Positions 15,575 to 25,106 of a stretch of 64,000 nucleotides of DNA are shown here, piece by piece. A program made the position numbers and the translations under genes. This stretch comes from Paenibacillus phytorum (lineage in GTDB: Bacteria > Bacillota > Bacilli > Paenibacillales > NBRC-103111), in NCBI RefSeq assembly GCF_013141715.1, contig NZ_WHOA01000257.1:1-64000 (forward strand), written 5' to 3'. Within the stretch, counting starts at the first letter, position 1. Every line of letters begins with the position of its first letter. Below the pieces are notes generated by a model. That model was not told where the DNA came from and searched no databases. It worked only from the letters and a program-made list of their open reading frames with translations.

Positions 15575-15889
15575 ATGCGTCCAGAAACGATTCGATTGTT
15601 AAACTTGCTTCAGCTTCTGTCCGAAATTGCTATTGCTGTCGGATACTTGATTGGTCTTATTCCGTTTGTATATTTGTGGTCGTGCTCGTGGGTGATCCCG
15701 CTCGTGTTCGTCAACCTGGTCTTTGCCATACTTACAAGCAATGGCACCACGACCAAGACGGTCATCAATATTGTTATGGCTTTCTTGAGCTTTATTCCTG
15801 TTGCGGGGTACCTTTTCCGTGTGATTGGGATCGTTATTTCGTGGATCAACATTCAGGCATTGGCAAAGGGAAGAAGCAGAGGTTACTAG
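15575..15889 (+). CDS. Small integral membrane protein
   Basis: 104 residues from the ATG at 15575, which has GGAGG seven bases upstream; the frame stays open further 5' but without a ribosome binding site. Three hydrophobic segments (about 8-30, 33-53, 64-90) separated by short polar loops (SNGTTTKT), and a basic tail GRSRGY. No family with known function recognised. Followed by a terminator. Confidence 0.7.
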   Translation: MRPETIRLLNLLQLLSEIAIAVGYLIGLIPFVYLWSCSWVIPLVFVNLVFAILTSNGTTTKTVINIVMAFLSFIPVAGYLFRVIGIVISWINIQALAKGRSRGY

Positions 15890-15923
15890 TATTAAGAGGA
15901 GAAAAGATGAATGATAGCCCAAA

Positions 15924-15950
15924 AGAGAGCCAAATTGGCTTTCTTTTTTT
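15924..15950 (+). terminator. Terminator after the small membrane protein gene
   Basis: GAGAGCC-AAATT-GGCTTTC stem followed by seven T residues. Confidence 0.8.
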
Positions 15951-16090
15951 GTCATTTAAGGATATATTGAGTCGACTTTATGACCTTGATGTGCATATAG
16001 GCATTTAGGACTATTTTTGTCGAAAAGCGTTGTTGTATAAATAATACAATGGTAAAGTATTCCTATTCTACATAAAAGGAGAGACACATA

Positions 16091-18952
16091 TTGAAGCGAA
16101 TGAAGTTTTTATCTAGGGCTATTATCCTTGTATTATGCGTAATTATGATTATGCCTAGCTTTGCTCTTGGAGCGACGAACACGTCTTCGACGACTTCCGA
16201 CATGAAGGGCCATTGGGCTGAGAAAGAAATGGCAAAATGGATTGATAAGGGGGCAGTTTCTGGATATTCTGATGGAACCTACCGACCTGATCATAGTATT
16301 AGTAGGGCGGAGTTTTTCACTCTAGTTAACCGCTCATTTAACTATACTCAGGAAGTACCTGTCACTTTTAAAGATTTGAGTGCTACGCATTGGGCATCTA
16401 TTGAAGTTGCTCGTGCGAAGGCTGCAGGATACGTTGCTGGTTACGAAGATGGTACCATCCATCCTGATATGCAAATAAGTCGAGAAGAAGCAGCGGTAGT
16501 GCTCAGAACAATACTTAAGTTAAATGAGGATGCAGATCGTGCTAGCTCGTTTAAAGATGCTGTACGATTGGCTGCTTGGAGTAAGGGCTCTATTGGTGTG
16601 CTTGCGGCTAATGGATATCTAGCTGGTTATGAAGATGGAACTTTCAAACCAGATAACTCTATGACTCGAGCAGAAGTGATTGTGTTGTTGGATCGCGTTC
16701 TGACCAAGAAGGTTGCTACAACCACTTTTGACCAAAAGGGGACATTTGGACCCGAGACGGGCTCAACTGCCATTAAAGGAAATGTAGTCATTAGTGCACC
16801 CGGTGTCACGCTCAAGAACACAATCATTGAAGGAGATCTCCTTCTAGCAGAGTCAATTGGTGAAGGTGATGTTTTTCTGAAAAACGTAACCGTAAAAGGG
16901 GCGACTACCGTGAATGGAGGAGGCTCTCATTCCATTCACTTTGAAGATTCTATGTTATTAACGGTTATTGTCAATAAAGTAGATGGCAGTATTCGAATTG
17001 TAGCTGAAGGTTCTACGAGTGTACAGCAAATCACTTTGCAATCTAGTGCTTTACTTGAAGCAAGAGGTACTGGGACTATTGCGGACGTCATTCTGTCCAG
17101 CTTGCTTCCTTCCAGTGCTGAAGTATCTTTAGCAGGACAATTCAATACGCTCAGTGTACAAGCTACGAGTATTCGGGTTAATCTTTCCGAAGGCTCTATT
17201 CAACAATTGACTGTTGCACAAGGTGCAGCTAATTCTACTTTGCAAGTTGGAGCAGGGGCCTCTATTGCCCAATTGATTTTGAATGCGGCTACTTCCATTA
17301 CGGGCAGCGGGACAATTGATCATGCAACAGTGAATACAAATGGATCAACGTTTGAGCGCACTCCTACTTCGGTAACAAATGGGGATGGAGTCACAGCAGG
17401 AAGTTCCTCCAATTCGGGAGGCTCCTCAGACGATAGTCCCACGGTCTCAGATCGTGTATATGGTTTTGAAGGAAGAATTGTAGATGTAAATAATCAACCT
17501 GTAAGTGGGATGACTATTTACTTCCGTCGAGGACTTGGCAATACGGACGGCGAGGTAGCAGCTACTGCCATCACGGACAGTAATGGCCATTATTCGGTTA
17601 GGTTGTCACCAGGTATTTATTTTGGACAACTTTCCAAAGAAGGATTTATTACAACCTATTTAGTTGGCGTATCTGCTGAGAACGTTTATAACAGAAGTGA
17701 GAACGAAACAGCAATTCGAGTAGCAGCAGCCAATGAAGTGCGTGTTGTATTAACTTGGGGAGAAAGACCATTTGATTTGGATTCCCATCTTGTAGGCCCA
17801 ACACCAAACGGAACTACCTTTCATACTTGGTATGGAGGTCGAACATACACCGTTTCTGGTATCGTATATGATGATTTGGATCACGACGATGTAACATCAT
17901 ATGGTCCAGAAACTACAACTATCCGTCGACTTGTTGATGGATCGTACCGCTTTTATGTTCACAATTACTCAGGGACTCCTTCGATGCAGATGTCAGGCGC
18001 ACATATTGAAGTGTTTGTAGGATCTACAATCGTTCCTGCTAAAACTTATGATATTGCTGCAGGAACAGGCACGGAGCGTTACTGGACTGTTTTTGAGTTG
18101 AATGTGTTAAATGGATCTATTGATTCTTTCACAGACATTAATCACTTGTATGCCAACGAGAATGACGCGCAACGTCTGGAAAATGCTCTTCATAATACTA
18201 CAATAACATCTACTGTCTATGGGATTAATCAAAATTCTTTTGAAATTAGCGGTGTAGCCGCTAATACACCGGTGTTAAGCTTTAAATCAAGGCTCACAGT
18301 TTCACAAGGTGCTTCTTTCGAGGTGTATGAGTCAAATGGGATTACACCACGTGCAGGTGTAGTTCTGAATGGTGATAAAGTAATCGTAACAAGTGCCGAT
18401 GGTCAATTAAAACGAACGTATACCGTAGTTTTGACAACTATTCCTACGGTTACCTCGCTCACGTACTCACCCGTAGGACCGATTGCGTTTTATACAACCG
18501 CACCTTCCGGTGTGACAGTTTTTGCTAATTATTCAAATGGCACGGTAACTGATGTGACTTATTCTTCGGGTATTACCTATAACTCTAGCAATACAAATAT
18601 AGTGTCAATAGGCCAAAATGGCGTAATGACAGCCGCTGCTTCTGGAACAACAGTTGTAAGTGTTGTCTACGGAGGAGTCACGAAAGAGATTCCAGTAATC
18701 GTCATTTTTGCACCTACGCTAACATCATCATCAGCTGCAAACACATTGCAAGCATCTGGACTTATTGTGGGTGCTGAAGTGAGGCTGTACAATGCAACGA
18801 CAGATGCGTTCATTACTACGTATTATCCGGCTATGCAAGGTGGAACAATAAGTATTCCAGCTCAAGCCAACGGAAATTACTATATCACTCAAACTTTTCA
18901 AGGATTGGTAAGTCAAAAATCAAATCCGATAACCTTAAGTAGTATCCAATAG
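16091..18952 (+). CDS. Secreted S-layer-homology protein with YfaP-like and Big2-like domains
   Basis: 953 residues. The TTG at 16091 is preferred because GGAGAG lies about nine bases upstream; the next ATG is too far. A signal peptide (1-29) is followed by three SLH domains (about 35-205; e.g. GHWAEKEMAKWIDKGAVSGY, DGTYRPDHSISRAEF), which bind pyruvylated secondary wall polymer. Then come a beta-helical-looking region (about 215-440), a Ser/Gly linker, a carboxypeptidase-regulatory-like domain (GRIVDVNNQPVSGMTIYF), a YfaP/DUF2135-like domain with PFDLDSHLVGP (about 550-670), and a Big2-like domain (about 790-875). It is probably a wall-anchored surface protein that binds or displays something; no catalytic motif is visible. 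Upstream is TTGTTG-N17-TAAAGT with a TTGTAT / ATACAA dyad at 16033-16049. Confidence 0.88.
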   Translation: MKRMKFLSRAIILVLCVIMIMPSFALGATNTSSTTSDMKGHWAEKEMAKWIDKGAVSGYSDGTYRPDHSISRAEFFTLVNRSFNYTQEVPVTFKDLSATHWASIEVARAKAAGYVAGYEDGTIHPDMQISREEAAVVLRTILKLNEDADRASSFKDAVRLAAWSKGSIGVLAANGYLAGYEDGTFKPDNSMTRAEVIVLLDRVLTKKVATTTFDQKGTFGPETGSTAIKGNVVISAPGVTLKNTIIEGDLLLAESIGEGDVFLKNVTVKGATTVNGGGSHSIHFEDSMLLTVIVNKVDGSIRIVAEGSTSVQQITLQSSALLEARGTGTIADVILSSLLPSSAEVSLAGQFNTLSVQATSIRVNLSEGSIQQLTVAQGAANSTLQVGAGASIAQLILNAATSITGSGTIDHATVNTNGSTFERTPTSVTNGDGVTAGSSSNSGGSSDDSPTVSDRVYGFEGRIVDVNNQPVSGMTIYFRRGLGNTDGEVAATAITDSNGHYSVRLSPGIYFGQLSKEGFITTYLVGVSAENVYNRSENETAIRVAAANEVRVVLTWGERPFDLDSHLVGPTPNGTTFHTWYGGRTYTVSGIVYDDLDHDDVTSYGPETTTIRRLVDGSYRFYVHNYSGTPSMQMSGAHIEVFVGSTIVPAKTYDIAAGTGTERYWTVFELNVLNGSIDSFTDINHLYANENDAQRLENALHNTTITSTVYGINQNSFEISGVAANTPVLSFKSRLTVSQGASFEVYESNGITPRAGVVLNGDKVIVTSADGQLKRTYTVVLTTIPTVTSLTYSPVGPIAFYTTAPSGVTVFANYSNGTVTDVTYSSGITYNSSNTNIVSIGQNGVMTAAASGTTVVSVVYGGVTKEIPVIVIFAPTLTSSSAANTLQASGLIVGAEVRLYNATTDAFITTYYPAMQGGTISIPAQANGNYYITQTFQGLVSQKSNPITLSSIQ

Positions 18953-18962
18953 ATTATAAAAA

Positions 18963-19009
18963 AAGCCCAACTGTGAATCGTGTAAACGACTTATAGTTGG
19001 GCTTCTTTG
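18963..19009. terminator. Bidirectional terminator between convergent genes
   Basis: AAGCCCAACT (18963-18972) pairs with AGTTGGGCTT (18995-19004). The minus strand has a long T-run after the stem, the plus strand a weaker TTCTTTG. Confidence 0.85.
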
Positions 19010-19020
19010 AATTCTACACG

Positions 19021-19644
19021 CTAATAAGCAATCCCCACACGACACCCCACATACTCGCCCTCGAGAGCGACTCGGTATGTGAAAGCCGCGGTGTCGCCCA
19101 CGGAGATGGACATCCCGCCTTCGGGCAAATAGTCCCGCTCGGCGCGGTACTGCCCCTGTGGCTCGCCGTCGGGTAAATAAGTTGGACAGACGACTGTCCA
19201 ACTTAAGCCCGAGGCGGCGAGCTGCTCCCACGCTTTGCGATGCTCCTCGGCGGCTCGTGTTGATGAGCGCCGGGAGTCCGGCGCTTCATAGCGCAGCAAG
19301 CCGGGATGCTCTCTGCTTTGCAGAATGCCGGCTGTACCGACAGTGACTATTCGGCTCACGCCGTGTGTCTTCATTGCCTCTATGAGTTGAGGCGTAAACT
19401 CGGTCAGCACCGTGCCGCCGTCGGTGCCGAGGCAGCTTATGACCAGCTCCGTCCCGTTGAGGGCAGCATGTAGATCTTCTCCGTTACGAGCGTCCCCTTG
19501 AAGCTTGGTTAAGCCTTCGGAATGAATTCCTGTCAGCTTCTCCAGGCTTCGAACGAGTGCAGTGACTTCGTGTCCGTCCGCTAGCGCTTTTTCCAGTATT
19601 CTTCTTCCTACTCTACCTGTGGCTCCTAATATGAGAATGTGCAT
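19021..19644 (-). CDS. NAD(P)-binding protein, NmrA/SDR-like
   Basis: 207 residues with the N-terminal Rossmann motif GATGRVGRRILEKALADG and the second strand VTALVRS, typical of atypical SDRs of the NAD(P)H-binding/biliverdin-reductase-like group (YwnB-type). It lacks the Tyr-x-x-x-Lys pair of classical SDRs. The substrate is unknown; relatives are flavin or quinone reductases or redox sensors. The GC content is distinctly higher than that of the flanking genes. Single-gene unit, divergent from rluF. Confidence 0.82.
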   Translation of the reverse strand: MHILILGATGRVGRRILEKALADGHEVTALVRSLEKLTGIHSEGLTKLQGDARNGEDLHAALNGTELVISCLGTDGGTVLTEFTPQLIEAMKTHGVSRIVTVGTAGILQSREHPGLLRYEAPDSRRSSTRAAEEHRKAWEQLAASGLSWTVVCPTYLPDGEPQGQYRAERDYLPEGGMSISVGDTAAFTYRVALEGEYVGCRVGIAY

Positions 19645-19806
19645 GATGGGATCTCCCTGTTTCGTTTAATGGTTATCATTATTATACGCTTATCACACTC
19701 GTGGAGGGAATCTACATCGATCCCTTTGAACGATACTTGAACCGAGTGAGCGAATCCAGCATAATAGTAGATACTTGATTACGGCATAGAAGGGAATTTC
19801 CCAAGC

Positions 19807-20520
19807 ATGAGAATTAATAAATTTATTAGTGAAACTGGCGTTTGCTCCAGACGGGAAGCGGACAAGTGGGTAGAGGCGCAGCGCGTTACGATTAATGGTG
19901 AGGTTGCCGGACTGGGGAGCGTAGTTGGCCCTGGGGATGAGGTTCGGATCGATGGTCGACCGATTGGCGAGAAGAAAGAACATGTTTATATTGCTCTCAA
20001 CAAGCCTGTAGGGATCACAAGTACAACCGAAGCGCATATCAGAGGCAACATTGTTGATTTCGTTGGGCATTCGGAGCGAATTTTTCCAATCGGCAGACTG
20101 GATAAAGATTCCGAAGGGCTCATCCTTCTGACCAATAACGGAGATATTGTGAACCAGATTCTGCGAGCGGAGAACAACCATGATAAAGAATACATCGTGA
20201 CGGTAAACCGACCGATTACACCGATGTTTTTGCAAGGAATGGCTAGCGGGGTCCGAATTCTGGGCACGATGACGAAGCCGTGTGAGATTTACCAAGTTGG
20301 CGACCGTGTTTTCCGAATCATTCTCACGCAGGGTCTTAACCGGCAAATTCGTAGGATGTGCGAAGCGTTCGGGTATCGGGTGGTGCGTCTGCAGAGGGTT
20401 CGGATCATGCATATCCATCTGGGTAATTTGAAGGTTGGCAAATGGCGGGATTTGACGCAAGGTGAAATGCAGGATTTAATGCATACACTTAGCAAAGAGA
20501 ACACCCAATCAAGAAAATAA
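19807..20520 (+). CDS. rluF: 23S rRNA pseudouridine synthase RluF-like
   Basis: 237 residues. An N-terminal S4 RNA-binding domain (MRINKFISETGVCSRREADK) precedes a RsuA/RluB-type catalytic domain with GRLDKDSEGLILLTNNGD, whose Asp in GRLD is the catalytic residue. The NKPVGITSTTE strand and the short C-terminal part fit RluF (U2604 of 23S rRNA), though RluB or RsuA-type specificity cannot be excluded. AGAAGGGA precedes the ATG. Confidence 0.88.
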   Translation: MRINKFISETGVCSRREADKWVEAQRVTINGEVAGLGSVVGPGDEVRIDGRPIGEKKEHVYIALNKPVGITSTTEAHIRGNIVDFVGHSERIFPIGRLDKDSEGLILLTNNGDIVNQILRAENNHDKEYIVTVNRPITPMFLQGMASGVRILGTMTKPCEIYQVGDRVFRIILTQGLNRQIRRMCEAFGYRVVRLQRVRIMHIHLGNLKVGKWRDLTQGEMQDLMHTLSKENTQSRK

Positions 20521-20782
20521 TTGCAATAAAATATACACATGTTTGTGCATTCGATAAAAGGGTGCTCAGATATGTGTTTTTTGTTGAATTATCCTAGATT
20601 TTTAGCTCTAAACCGTTTCGATCTAGTGACATTTCGTGTAAATAAAAATATATAGCATTTATCGAGTTTTCTAAAGCAACTTTTTTCCAGTTCTACACGT
20701 TAAGGATTATTATGGAATCTCTATGTTTCTAAGGCTTTAAAGCTGTTTTTTAGCACGTAAAACGCTAAGGAGGAAGATGACT

Positions 20783-23143
20783 TTGAAATTAATCAAACAA
20801 GCAGGCACATTGGTACTCGCTTCGACACTGCTGCTCACTGCTGCGCCTGGGGTTTGGGCGGCTGAAGCTGCTGTAGGAAACACATCCATTGCACCCCCTG
20901 CATTTCCCGGAAAAGATGATAAGCAGCTGGATGCCAAAATTACCAAAGAGCAAGCCATTGAACGAGCTAAGACCTACATAACGCTGCCGGAAGGCTACAC
21001 GTTTCAATCCATCAGTCTGAATGCTTATTACAACATGAATGGCCGGAATTTCCCGACGTGGAACATTAATTACACCAAAATGGTGAAAGATCGGAATTAC
21101 GGCTCCTTAAACGTATCCATTAACGGCTTGGACGGAACGCTGACCGCCTATTCCATGAATGACAATGACCCTGATCACAAACCTAGCTATCCGCCGAAGG
21201 TGGATTTCAAAGCTGCCAAGGAAGTCGCTTCTGCCTTTATTGGTAAAGTGAACCCAGTGAAGCAGAAGGAGCTTGTGTACAATGATTCAGAGGAGAATGC
21301 ATTTCGTACGCCGCTGAATGGTAATTATCAGTACAATATTCGGTTTGATCGATCTGTTGGCGGTGTGCCTTTTGCAATGAATGGTATCAATGTGGTCGTC
21401 AATGGAGAAGGACAGGTTACGAATTATAACTACAATTGGGATGACAATGTCACGTTTCAGCAGAATGTAACGCCGATTACTAAGGAGAAAGCTGCCCAAA
21501 TGTTCCGCGATAAGGCGAATCTTTCTTTGCTTTACCAGATTCCTTATGGTGCCAAAGGCAAGAAATTGCCGATAATTTCGTACATGCTGGGCGGCTTCTC
21601 CCTGAATGCGGAAACGGGTGAGATCTGGAGCCCAGTCAAAGGGATGGAAGATGCTGAGGGAAATAAGCCGTTAACCGACAAGCCACTGGCTGCTAAGCCG
21701 ACTGCTACCTTGGACCTGACTAAGGAAGAGGCTATTAAGAAGGTGACAACGGTTTTCAACCTATCCTCTGAATACAAAATCCAAGAGGCATCCTATAATG
21801 AATCGACGAACCCTGAAACAGGGGAAACCAATTCAAATTGGAACTTAAGTTGGAATGAGACGTCTGAGAAGGATTCCAAAGTTAAAATCGTCGGCAAAGG
21901 CGCATGGGCTAGCGTGAATAGCAAGACAGGAGAGATTACGAATTTCAGCAGCTACACGCCTTATGGTCCTGACTCTGATAAAGATATAGAGGGTAAAATT
22001 TCTCTGGAAGATGCGATAACAACCAGTGTTGATTTTGTGAAAAAGCAGCTTCCTGCTTATACCGATCAGCTGTTGCTTCGTGCACAAACGGCTAAAAATT
22101 ATTCGGAAGATCAGTTGAAGCATATGCGCAATTGGGATATTAGTTTTAAGCGCGTGATTGATGGCGTAAATGCCGGGAATGAAGAAGCGACGGTAAGCAT
22201 CGATCGTGTGACAGGTCAAATTGTTGGTTATCACTTCTCTATCAGCAATATGCCATATCCACAGCAAAAGCCACAGGTGCTGGCAATAGATAAAGCCAAG
22301 GATCTTTGGCTCGCGCAGTTCGACATCAAGTTAAATTATGTGGCCCAAGGCAGCGGGTTCATCGGTGGAATTCCACTGGAGAAATACAGAGTGATGGTTG
22401 CAGCTGGGGATGTCCCGCAATCCATGGATCTGAAGACAGACGGGAAACTAGAAGCCAAGCTTGTCTATTCACTCGTTCCCAAATTCAACCGTGAACCTTT
22501 CCTCTTGGATGCGCAAAACGGTCAATGGCGGAATAGTGAAACGGGTGAAGTGATTTCTTTGGATAAAGTGACAGTAAGCGACATTGACAATCACTGGGCT
22601 AAAAATGAGCTTCAGCTTATGCTGGATTATCAAGCGCTGGATGTGAAGGATGGCAAAGTGAATCCGGATCAAACGATTCAACGTGGTGAGCTAGTCAAAA
22701 TGCTCGTTATTGCCATGAATGGCGGTAACGGTGGTATTTATTACGGGGCAGAACGGAAGGCATCTTTTGCCGATGTGAGCAAATCTTCTCCTTATTTTGC
22801 CTATGTCGAAAATGCGGTTGATCGCGGCTTGCTAGATGTAGGTGCTGAATTTAATCCAGAAGCTGCGATGAATCGGGAAGAAATGGCACAGCTGATCGTG
22901 AAGGCTCTTGGCTACAAGAGCTTGACGAAGTTCGATGGCATTTTCAATGGCAATATCGCAGATGCTGCTAAGCTTAAGCATGTTGGTGATGCAGCTATTG
23001 TGGTGGGGCTGAATATTATGTCTCTGAACGATGGACAATTTGCACCACAGCAAGAAGTGACGAAAGCACAAGCGGCCAGTGCCTTTTACCGCTTTTTGCA
23101 AAGACGGTCTGAGCTTCAGGAGCAGCCTCGTTACTATTACTAA
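20783..23143 (+). CDS. Secreted YcdB/YcdC-domain protein with C-terminal SLH domains
   Basis: 786 residues from the TTG at 20783, which has AAGGAGG nine bases upstream; the ATG at 20777 is only three bases from that site. Signal peptide with probable cleavage at VWAAEA. Two YcdB/YcdC (PepSY-related) repeats follow (about 35-280 and 310-560), each starting with KEQAIERAKT- or KEEAIKKVTT-like helices. The C-terminus has three SLH modules (about 590-780: IDNHWAKNELQLMLDYQALD, ADVSKSSPYFAYVENAVDRG, then a weaker one). PepSY-type domains are thought to inhibit or modulate proteases at the cell surface; the function of this architecture is not known. It is a wall-anchored protein by its SLH domains. 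Confidence 0.87.
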   Translation: MKLIKQAGTLVLASTLLLTAAPGVWAAEAAVGNTSIAPPAFPGKDDKQLDAKITKEQAIERAKTYITLPEGYTFQSISLNAYYNMNGRNFPTWNINYTKMVKDRNYGSLNVSINGLDGTLTAYSMNDNDPDHKPSYPPKVDFKAAKEVASAFIGKVNPVKQKELVYNDSEENAFRTPLNGNYQYNIRFDRSVGGVPFAMNGINVVVNGEGQVTNYNYNWDDNVTFQQNVTPITKEKAAQMFRDKANLSLLYQIPYGAKGKKLPIISYMLGGFSLNAETGEIWSPVKGMEDAEGNKPLTDKPLAAKPTATLDLTKEEAIKKVTTVFNLSSEYKIQEASYNESTNPETGETNSNWNLSWNETSEKDSKVKIVGKGAWASVNSKTGEITNFSSYTPYGPDSDKDIEGKISLEDAITTSVDFVKKQLPAYTDQLLLRAQTAKNYSEDQLKHMRNWDISFKRVIDGVNAGNEEATVSIDRVTGQIVGYHFSISNMPYPQQKPQVLAIDKAKDLWLAQFDIKLNYVAQGSGFIGGIPLEKYRVMVAAGDVPQSMDLKTDGKLEAKLVYSLVPKFNREPFLLDAQNGQWRNSETGEVISLDKVTVSDIDNHWAKNELQLMLDYQALDVKDGKVNPDQTIQRGELVKMLVIAMNGGNGGIYYGAERKASFADVSKSSPYFAYVENAVDRGLLDVGAEFNPEAAMNREEMAQLIVKALGYKSLTKFDGIFNGNIADAAKLKHVGDAAIVVGLNIMSLNDGQFAPQQEVTKAQAASAFYRFLQRRSELQEQPRYYY

Positions 23144-23186
23144 ATAAGTGGTTGAGGGGAGTTGACTAACTCCTGTCTTAACCAAT

Positions 23187-23233
23187 ACAAGAAGCCTCTA
23201 AATCCACTTACTAGTGGGTTTGAGGCTTCTTGT
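23187..23233. terminator. Long hairpin after the YcdB-like gene
   Basis: ACAAGAAGCCTC (23187-23198) pairs with GAGGCTTCTTGT (23222-23233) and the loop contains a second stem AAATCCACT / AGTGGGTTT. There is no clear T-run on either strand, but it lies between convergent genes and is probably a terminator for both. Confidence 0.6.
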
Positions 23234-23283
23234 GGTTGAGCGGGCTCCCTTTGATGAGGACACACACAACTTATGTCCAAGCT

Positions 23284-23445
23284 CTAGAGCATTGGGAATA
23301 CATATCGAACTAAGAAATACAGAACGCCGAAAATGATGACGATGTAAGCAGCATATTTGATGAAAGTAGAAGCGACTAAACTGGAATCCGATTTTTTCTC
23401 CACATGGCGTTCTTCGATATCGATATTGCGAGGCTGAGTCGACAT
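23284..23445 (-). CDS. Small membrane protein, 53 residues
   Basis: It starts MSTQPRNIDIEERHVEKKSD and has one membrane helix (about 27-48, containing AAYIVIIFGVLYFLVRY) near the C-terminus. AAAGGAG is eight bases before the ATG. The acidic-basic N-terminal tail would face the cytosol. I do not recognise a named family, but the ribosome binding site, the clean membrane helix and the position between a terminator and the ilvA promoter region argue that it is real. Confidence 0.72.
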   Translation of the reverse strand: MSTQPRNIDIEERHVEKKSDSSLVASTFIKYAAYIVIIFGVLYFLVRYVFPML

Positions 23446-23612
23446 TTGAACCACTCCTTTGAAGTTGTATTGCTATGTAATACCCTGCTGGGCGTGAAGT
23501 GAAACACAGGAAAAAACTATACCAATATTATTTTCGTACAGTTGGGCAGAGTTGTGTTACAATAATCTTTAAAACTTTAATAGTACAATGTGGAGAAAGG
23601 GAGTAAGAGAAA

Positions 23613-24869
23613 ATGGTTGTTTCCAGTAAAGTAGGTTTGGAAGATATTATTAGGGCCAATCATGTGCTCAGCAGGGTGATCGAACCATCGCCTTTGCAAC
23701 GCAATGAGCTGCTCTCTAACTTGTATGAATGCAACGTTTATCTTAAACGTGAAGATATGCAAATTGTTCGTTCTTTCAAAATTCGTGGAGCTTATAATGT
23801 GATTCAAAGTTTAACGCCAGAGGAACGCGAAGCGGGTGTCGTGTGTGCGAGCGCTGGCAATCATGCGCAGGGCGTGGCTTACTCTTGTAAACAGCTCGGT
23901 ATTGAAGGCAAAATCTTCATGCCGACGACAACGCCTAGACAAAAGATTTCCCAAGTTAAGCTATTTGGTGGATCTTTTGTTGAAGTAATTCTTACAGGTG
24001 ATTCATTCGATGATTCCTCTAACCATGCTAAAGCCTACTGTGCTCAAGAGAATAAGGTGTTCATACACCCCTTCGATGATATCCGTACGATTGCTGGGCA
24101 AGGCACAGTTGGCCTCGAGATTTTGAATCAAATGCCCGAATCTCCTGACTTTATCTTCGCAACGATTGGCGGAGGTGGCCTGGTAGCGGGAGTTGCGACC
24201 TATGTGGATAGTGTTTCTCCACGAACGCGCATCATCGGTGTTGAGCCAGAAGGCGCGGCAAGCATGACGGAAGCGCTCAAGCAGGGGAAGGTAGTAACCT
24301 TATCCACGATCGAGAAGTTCGTAGACGGTGCAGCCGTGAAGCAGGTCGGCGAGCTTACCTTTGACATTTGCAAAGAAAAGCTGGAGGATATCGTAATTGT
24401 CCCTTCCGGCAAAGAATGTACAACCATTCTGGAGCTTTACAACAATAACGCGATTGTTATTGAGCCCGCTGGCGCACTCCCGGTTGCAGCACTCGATGCC
24501 TATCGGGAACAGATTCGCGGTAAGAATGTGGTCTGTATCATCAGCGGCGGCAACAATGACATTGACCGTATGCAGCAGATTAAAGAGAGATCGCTCGTGT
24601 ATGAAGGCTTGAAGCACTACTTTATTCTTAATTTCCCGCAGCGTGCTGGGGCATTGCGCGAATTTCTGGAAGAAGTTTTAGGGCCTACAGACGACATAAC
24701 ACGGTTTGAGTATACGAAAAAAAATAACCGGGACGATGCCCCGGCGCTGGTCGGCATTGAGCTCAAAAATAAAGATGATTATGAGGGGCTTATTGAACGC
24801 CTATCCCAGAAGGATTATGGCTATATAGAAATAAATAAGGACCCCAAGCTATTTAACTTGCTTATTTAA
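23613..24869 (+). CDS. ilvA: L-threonine dehydratase, biosynthetic (IlvA)
   Basis: 418 residues, the compact form of IlvA. It deaminates threonine to 2-oxobutyrate, the first step of isoleucine synthesis, using pyridoxal phosphate. The Schiff-base Lys is in VRSFKIRGAYN (near residue 59), the phosphate-binding loop is IGGGGLVAG, and SAGNHAQGVAY is typical. A single C-terminal ACT-like domain (about 330-418, HYFILNFPQRAGALREFLEE) is the site of isoleucine feedback in this family. A TACAAT at 23558-23563 is a possible -10. I see no T-box leader. Confidence 0.95.
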   Translation: MVVSSKVGLEDIIRANHVLSRVIEPSPLQRNELLSNLYECNVYLKREDMQIVRSFKIRGAYNVIQSLTPEEREAGVVCASAGNHAQGVAYSCKQLGIEGKIFMPTTTPRQKISQVKLFGGSFVEVILTGDSFDDSSNHAKAYCAQENKVFIHPFDDIRTIAGQGTVGLEILNQMPESPDFIFATIGGGGLVAGVATYVDSVSPRTRIIGVEPEGAASMTEALKQGKVVTLSTIEKFVDGAAVKQVGELTFDICKEKLEDIVIVPSGKECTTILELYNNNAIVIEPAGALPVAALDAYREQIRGKNVVCIISGGNNDIDRMQQIKERSLVYEGLKHYFILNFPQRAGALREFLEEVLGPTDDITRFEYTKKNNRDDAPALVGIELKNKDDYEGLIERLSQKDYGYIEINKDPKLFNLLI

Positions 24870-24935
24870 GGAAAAATAGCCAAACGTGGAATGAATATGA
24901 TATAGTTAATTAGTCCCATTTATTCCCTTAATATC

Positions 24936-25034
24936 GTAAAAGGCAAACTTATCGAAAGGTAAGGACGCAAAGCTGCAGATCTAAGGTTGCCCTCGCAACA
25001 ATGATGGCTGGGCTGCCGACAGGTTGCAGTTTAC
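24936..25034 (+). ncRNA. c-di-GMP-I (GEMM-I) riboswitch aptamer
   Basis: The hallmark AGGCAAAC, a stem closed by a GAAA tetraloop (CTTATC-GAAA-GGTAAG), GGACGCAAAGC, then CTAAGG, a TTGC-CCTC-GCAA hairpin and GATGGCTGGGCTGCC follow in the order of the GEMM-I fold. GTAAA (24936-24940) and TTTAC (25030-25034) close it. It lies before a gene for a GGDEF/EAL protein, one of the most common downstream functions of this class. Confidence 0.93.
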
Positions 25035-25051
25035 CTAAACAGGTACACCTA

Positions 25052-25082
25052 CGGCTATTCCGATTCGGAATAGCCGTTTTTT
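25052..25082 (+). terminator. Expression-platform terminator of the riboswitch
   Basis: CGGCTATTCCG-ATT-CGGAATAGCCG followed by six T residues, between the aptamer and the start codon 25 bases further on. It suggests transcriptional control; whether c-di-GMP raises or lowers read-through cannot be read from the sequence. Confidence 0.88.
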
Positions 25083-25106
25083 CATATCAAATAAGGAGGT
25101 TCATGA

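Noticed and set aside
23446..23612. T-box leader before ilvA
   Set aside because: The region is too short and no T-box sequence or terminator/antiterminator pair is present.
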